DNA of 5,385 bases from JALYIM01 sp040003205 (lineage in GTDB: Bacteria > Acidobacteriota > Terriglobia > Terriglobales > Acidobacteriaceae): NCBI GenBank assembly GCA_040003205.1, contig JBDUDA010000209.1, forward strand, positions 1 through 5,385. The letters are read 5' to 3'. Below are positions 5,202 through 5,385 of the stretch, piece by piece. Both the position numbers and the translations under genes were made by a program. The notes under the pieces were generated by a model. It made no database searches. It saw only the letters and a list, made by a program, of their open reading frames with translations, and was not told the origin of the DNA. Numbering within the stretch: the first letter of the stretch is position 1; every line of letters starts with the position of its first letter.

Positions 5202-5239
5202 CACGGTCACTTCACTTTTGAAAGGAATTACGACCGTGA
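5201..5239 (+). promoter_or_regulatory. Inverted repeat enclosing the ribosome binding site and start codon of the peptide gene
   Basis: TCACGGTC (5201-5208) and GACCGTGA (5232-5239) are perfect 8-bp inverted arms. The GTG start (5236-5238) is in the 3' arm and the GAAAGGA site (5220-5226) is in the 23-nt loop. As RNA this would hide the start codon; as DNA it could be an operator. A single 8-bp repeat of this spacing can arise by chance in a window of this length. Confidence 0.4.
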
Positions 5240-5352
5240 AAAAGACCCTATTGATGTTCGCCGCCGCCCTGATGTTAGCCTCCTTAGCTGTACCAACCGC
5301 TCTGAAAGCAGATGGCAACCCCTGGCCGCACACAAAACTTGCTGCCAAGTAG
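5236..5352 (+). CDS. Short secreted peptide with Sec signal sequence
   Basis: A GTG start gives 38 residues with a textbook Sec signal: KK at 2-3, a hydrophobic core LLMFAAALMLASLAV (5-19), and PTALKA leading to a likely signal peptidase I site after Ala25. The remaining product is DGNPWPHTKLAAK, 13 residues, with no Cys and so no disulfide or lipobox. GAAAGGA lies 9 nt upstream. The gene was found by reading the frame directly and is shorter than usual gene-calling limits. A gene starts 16 nt after its stop, so the two are likely co-transcribed. The mature peptide could be a signalling or envelope peptide; no function is recognised. The signal sequence is seen directly; export and processing are inferred. 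Confidence 0.68.
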   Translation: MKKTLLMFAAALMLASLAVPTALKADGNPWPHTKLAAK

Positions 5353-5368
5353 TATCCCCGGAGCAGTC

Positions 5369-5385
5369 ATGATTGTGGGCTATCG
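5369..5385 (+). CDS. Start of an unidentified gene, cut by window edge
   Basis: An ATG preceded by GGAG at 5 nt spacing begins the frame MIVGY and runs off the window. The 16-nt gap after the peptide gene suggests one transcript. Too little is visible to identify it. Confidence 0.45.

Noticed and set aside
5154..5372. A 64-codon minus-strand frame and a 66-codon plus-strand frame overlapping the peptide gene
   Set aside because: Neither has a clear ribosome binding site or recognisable protein features, whereas the 5236 frame has both a good site and a clean signal sequence.

Overview
The window looks like chromosomal DNA of a moderately GC-rich Gram-negative bacterium. The best guess is the phylum Acidobacteriota (class Terriglobia), or an uncultured soil relative. 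This rests on three things: a homodimeric-type aceE, a Dps with a long basic N-terminal extension, and several small membrane, regulator and peptide genes whose style I associate with that phylum. It is an inference from protein character; no rRNA gene or other firm taxonomic marker is present.

Layout. Positions 1-1109 (minus) carry the N-terminal 370 codons of aceE, pyruvate dehydrogenase E1, running off the left edge. A 241-bp divergent intergenic region separates it from a dps-type ferritin (1351-1974, plus). After a 296-bp spacer with two stem-loops comes a tight plus-strand cassette of four small membrane proteins: a DUF883/YqjD-like protein (2271-2588), a YqjE-like holin-superfamily-III protein (2581-3006), a 70-aa single-span DUF3618-like protein (3003-3215) and a four-span protein of unknown function (3255-3683). 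The first three overlap by 8 and 4 nt, and an intrinsic terminator candidate (3811-3839) follows the cassette. Next is an XRE-type repressor with a degenerate S24/LexA-like C-terminal domain (3974-4783), preceded by three copies of the heptamer TTCGTAA that overlap its candidate promoter elements. A 140-aa uncharacterised protein (4710-5132, minus) converges on it with a 74-nt coding overlap. At the right edge, divergent from that gene, is a 38-codon secreted peptide (5236-5352). Its GTG start lies in the 3' arm of a perfect 8-bp inverted repeat. A further gene begins at 5369 and is cut by the window end.

How the genes fit together. aceE is central metabolism and probably independent. Dps stores iron and protects DNA under starvation or oxidative stress. 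The membrane cassette resembles the enterobacterial yqjD-yqjE-yqjK stress/stationary-phase locus in order and architecture, so the Dps-to-cassette stretch may be a general-stress neighbourhood. The XRE regulator is probably autoregulated. Whether it also controls the secreted peptide and the gene after it is open; this right-hand part is the least explained. No rRNA, tRNA, CRISPR array, insertion sequence or phage structural gene was seen.
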